Positions 45,793-47,264 of a stretch of DNA of 47,264 nucleotides are shown here, in pieces. A model generated the notes under the pieces. It searched no databases. It worked only from the letters and a program-made list of their open reading frames with translations, and was not told the DNA's origin. How positions within the stretch are numbered: the first letter of the stretch is position 1; every line of letters begins with the position of its first letter. Origin of the DNA: Polysphondylium violaceum (taxonomy: Eukaryota; Evosea; Eumycetozoa; Dictyosteliales; Dictyosteliaceae); contig AJWJ01000138.1 in the NCBI GenBank assembly GCA_000277445.1, forward strand, positions 1 to 47,264, given 5' to 3'. Made by a program: the position numbers and the translations under genes.

Positions 45793-46106
45793 TTCAACCC
45801 AATCAATTAGTTGAAACTCCACTTATTTATTTATTTATTTATTTATTCAATTTTTATTTTTGATCAAAAAAAAATAAAAAATACCCAAAGTCCCTCTTTT
45901 TTTTTTCAAAAATCCCTTGGAACTTATCACAATGTCCTATACAAGAAAGCAATAATTTTCATCCAAAGATATTTAAATGTGACTAATATGTCACAGATAT
46001 GTTAATGTCAATGATTAATAGGATGATTTATTGAGTGGAATAACCAATCAATAAACAGTTTATTTTTATATTTTTATATTGGATTAATTAATTAATAACT
46101 GATAGA
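45793..46106. other. Convergent spacer, I29-like gene / ABCG gene
   Basis: The 3' flanks of two convergent genes. It includes an ATTT tetranucleotide run (45823-45846) and A/T tracts, with no further gene. Confidence 0.6.
45823..45846. repeat. ATTT tetranucleotide run
   Basis: About six tandem ATTT/TTAT units just after the stop codon of the I29-like gene. Confidence 0.85.
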
Positions 46107-47264
46107 TTATCTCTTGGCTCTCTTTGAAAGATAGACGAATCCAATGACCATAAAGATGTTAAAGACCCAGAAACCAGTCAAAACACCAAAGTTTCTCCAA
46201 CGATGGCCAGAGTCCCATGAAAGGACGTTTTCAAAGTATTCAGTGCCAGATTTGTATGTGCAATAGCCACATGATCCATCGTCAAAGGTGTGGATGTTAC
46301 CCATGTTGTTGGTGGTAAAGTTTCCAATGGCGTTGTATTGGTCACAGGTGTAGCCGTCTGGTGCTGTGAATGGGATGAGATCTTTGGTTTCACAGGTGAT
46401 ATCAACGTTTTTCAAGACACTGGTGATCAAACCCTCCATGATGTAGGTGGCAGGGTTGAGGTGATAGATCCATGATCTCCAGAAATATGGAATACTCTGG
46501 TAGGGAACCATGACACCACAGAAAAGGAACAAAAAGATAATCAAGAGGGGAACGATGGTGAAGGCCAAAAACATGTTGACGCAGACTGCTCCGACAGCTT
46601 GACCAAATGAGCACATAAACAAGAGCATCATCATAAACATGATCCAAAAGTAGAATCCATTTTCACCAGTAGAGTCGATACCGCAAGTCCAGTAGATGAT
46701 AAAGAAGAAGAGCGATCCAGAGATGATAGTGTATGGAATTTCAACTATCACAATAGAGATAGCAAATGGGAACCATGAGTAAAACTTACTGGCATAATCT
46801 CTCTTGAAATATTCTTTTTGAATGAGGAATTGTGGAAGACAGACATAGATAACGAGAATACCCAAAATGAGTGCCTCAAAGATCAAAAACATACGTTGTT
46901 CCATATCAGATGATGAGTTTTTGAGGTCATAGAAGGTAAAGGCGAGAATGAGGGCACACAAGATACTTTGGACAAAAGAGCCAAAGGTATAGAATGGGTC
47001 TCTCCACCAAATGAGATTGAGATGTTTGTAGACTTCCATGGTTTGATACCAAATAGATGTTGAGAATTCTCTTGCGGGTCCGTTTTCATCGCTGGTGTAG
47101 ATGGTTGGGGCTGTTCTTTGGATTTCGGCTAATTCGGCAGTGATACTGGTACGTTCTGGTGAGTCTCTCCAAGCGGCTGGCCAATCGACATTTGATTTAC
47201 CATGAACACCGGCACCAATAGCTTCTAAAATGTATTCGGCGGGATTTTCAGATTCAGTGCAAGG
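46107..47264 (-). CDS. PDR-type ABCG transporter, C-terminal part (runs off window)
   Basis: The frame is open from the right edge of the window to TAA at 46107-46109, about 385 codons. It begins in the linker before the second membrane domain (ENPAEYILEAIGAGVHG, then DWPAAWRDSPE), a stretch typical of full-size ABCG/PDR transporters. The second transmembrane domain follows, with about six spans, FGQAVGAVCVNMFLAF, and LFCGVMVPYQSIPYFWRSW with the PDR-type YHLNPATYIMEGL. A Cys-rich luminal loop of about 85 residues precedes the last span, and the protein ends YLSKRAKR. The nucleotide-binding domains lie outside the window. Social amoebae have a large ABCG family. Substrate cannot be predicted, and which of the numbered abcG genes this is cannot be told. 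Confidence 0.92.
   Translation of the reverse strand, partial: PCTESENPAEYILEAIGAGVHGKSNVDWPAAWRDSPERTSITAELAEIQRTAPTIYTSDENGPAREFSTSIWYQTMEVYKHLNLIWWRDPFYTFGSFVQSILCALILAFTFYDLKNSSSDMEQRMFLIFEALILGILVIYVCLPQFLIQKEYFKRDYASKFYSWFPFAISIVIVEIPYTIISGSLFFFIIYWTCGIDSTGENGFYFWIMFMMMLLFMCSFGQAVGAVCVNMFLAFTIVPLLIIFLFLFCGVMVPYQSIPYFWRSWIYHLNPATYIMEGLITSVLKNVDITCETKDLIPFTAPDGYTCDQYNAIGNFTTNNMGNIHTFDDGSCGYCTYKSGTEYFENVLSWDSGHRWRNFGVLTGFWVFNIFMVIGFVYLSKRAKR

Noticed and set aside
1-47264. tRNA, snRNA or CRISPR arrays
   Set aside because: A scan by eye for B-box-like motifs, the dictyostelid upstream element of small RNA genes, and regular spaced repeats gave nothing convincing. CCCCATAA at about 3236 lies in the 3' flank of a gene with no RNA-like sequence after it.
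1-47264. Transposons or retroelements
   Set aside because: No transposase, reverse transcriptase or integrase motifs and no long terminal or inverted repeats were seen. The poly(A) run at 23963 has no element next to it.

Overview
The window looks like nuclear DNA of a social amoeba (dictyostelid). Intergenic DNA is extremely A/T-rich with long A and T tracts. Coding DNA is clearly richer in G/C. Introns are short (about 50-85 bp), begin GTATGT, GTAAGT or similar, and end AG. Proteins carry long Asn, Ser, Thr and Gln runs. All thirteen gene models whose end lies in the window stop with TAA. The proteins include a RacA/RhoBTB GTPase, a CARMIL-type LRR protein, a decayed FNIP-repeat gene and an HssA-like start, all familiar from Dictyostelium. 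I cannot name the species.

Left part (1-21 kb): A 2.2-kb A/T-rich stretch is followed by a METTL23-type methyltransferase (+). Tail to tail with it lies a giant four-exon gene on the minus strand, 3525-18162, for a HECTD4-like HECT ubiquitin ligase of about 4,811 residues. RacA (RhoBTB, minus) follows. It is divergent from a CARMIL-like PH-LRR protein (+) that lacks the usual C-terminal half.

Middle part (24-35 kb): This holds a lysosomal heparan-alpha-glucosaminide N-acetyltransferase (HGSNAT family, +), then a gene-poor stretch with an HssA-like start, a small CaaX-tailed reading frame and an FNIP-repeat pseudogene. ALG8 (minus) follows, divergent from a PaiA-like GNAT acetyltransferase of bacterial appearance (+). 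A P3B (MgtA-type) Mg2+ P-type ATPase lies beyond (minus). Then come 2.5 kb without a convincing intact gene.

Right part (37-47 kb): PEX1 (minus) is separated by 223 bp from a divergent mitochondrial RNase III-like protein (probably ribosomal, +). Next is the most interesting pair. A secreted protein on the minus strand joins an N-terminal CAP/SCP domain, a Thr/Pro linker and a complete papain (C1A) catalytic domain, with no I29 inhibitory propeptide. Divergent from it on the plus strand is a stand-alone I29-propeptide-like protein with signal peptide and one membrane span but no protease. The 0.9-kb spacer between them holds a GBF-type G-box and a TATA box. I suggest, as inference only, that protease and inhibitor have been separated onto two genes and act in trans. 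The window ends inside a PDR-type ABCG transporter (minus).

All gene models were built by eye from reading frames, splice sites and recognised family motifs. No similarity search was run, so orthology statements rest on remembered family signatures.
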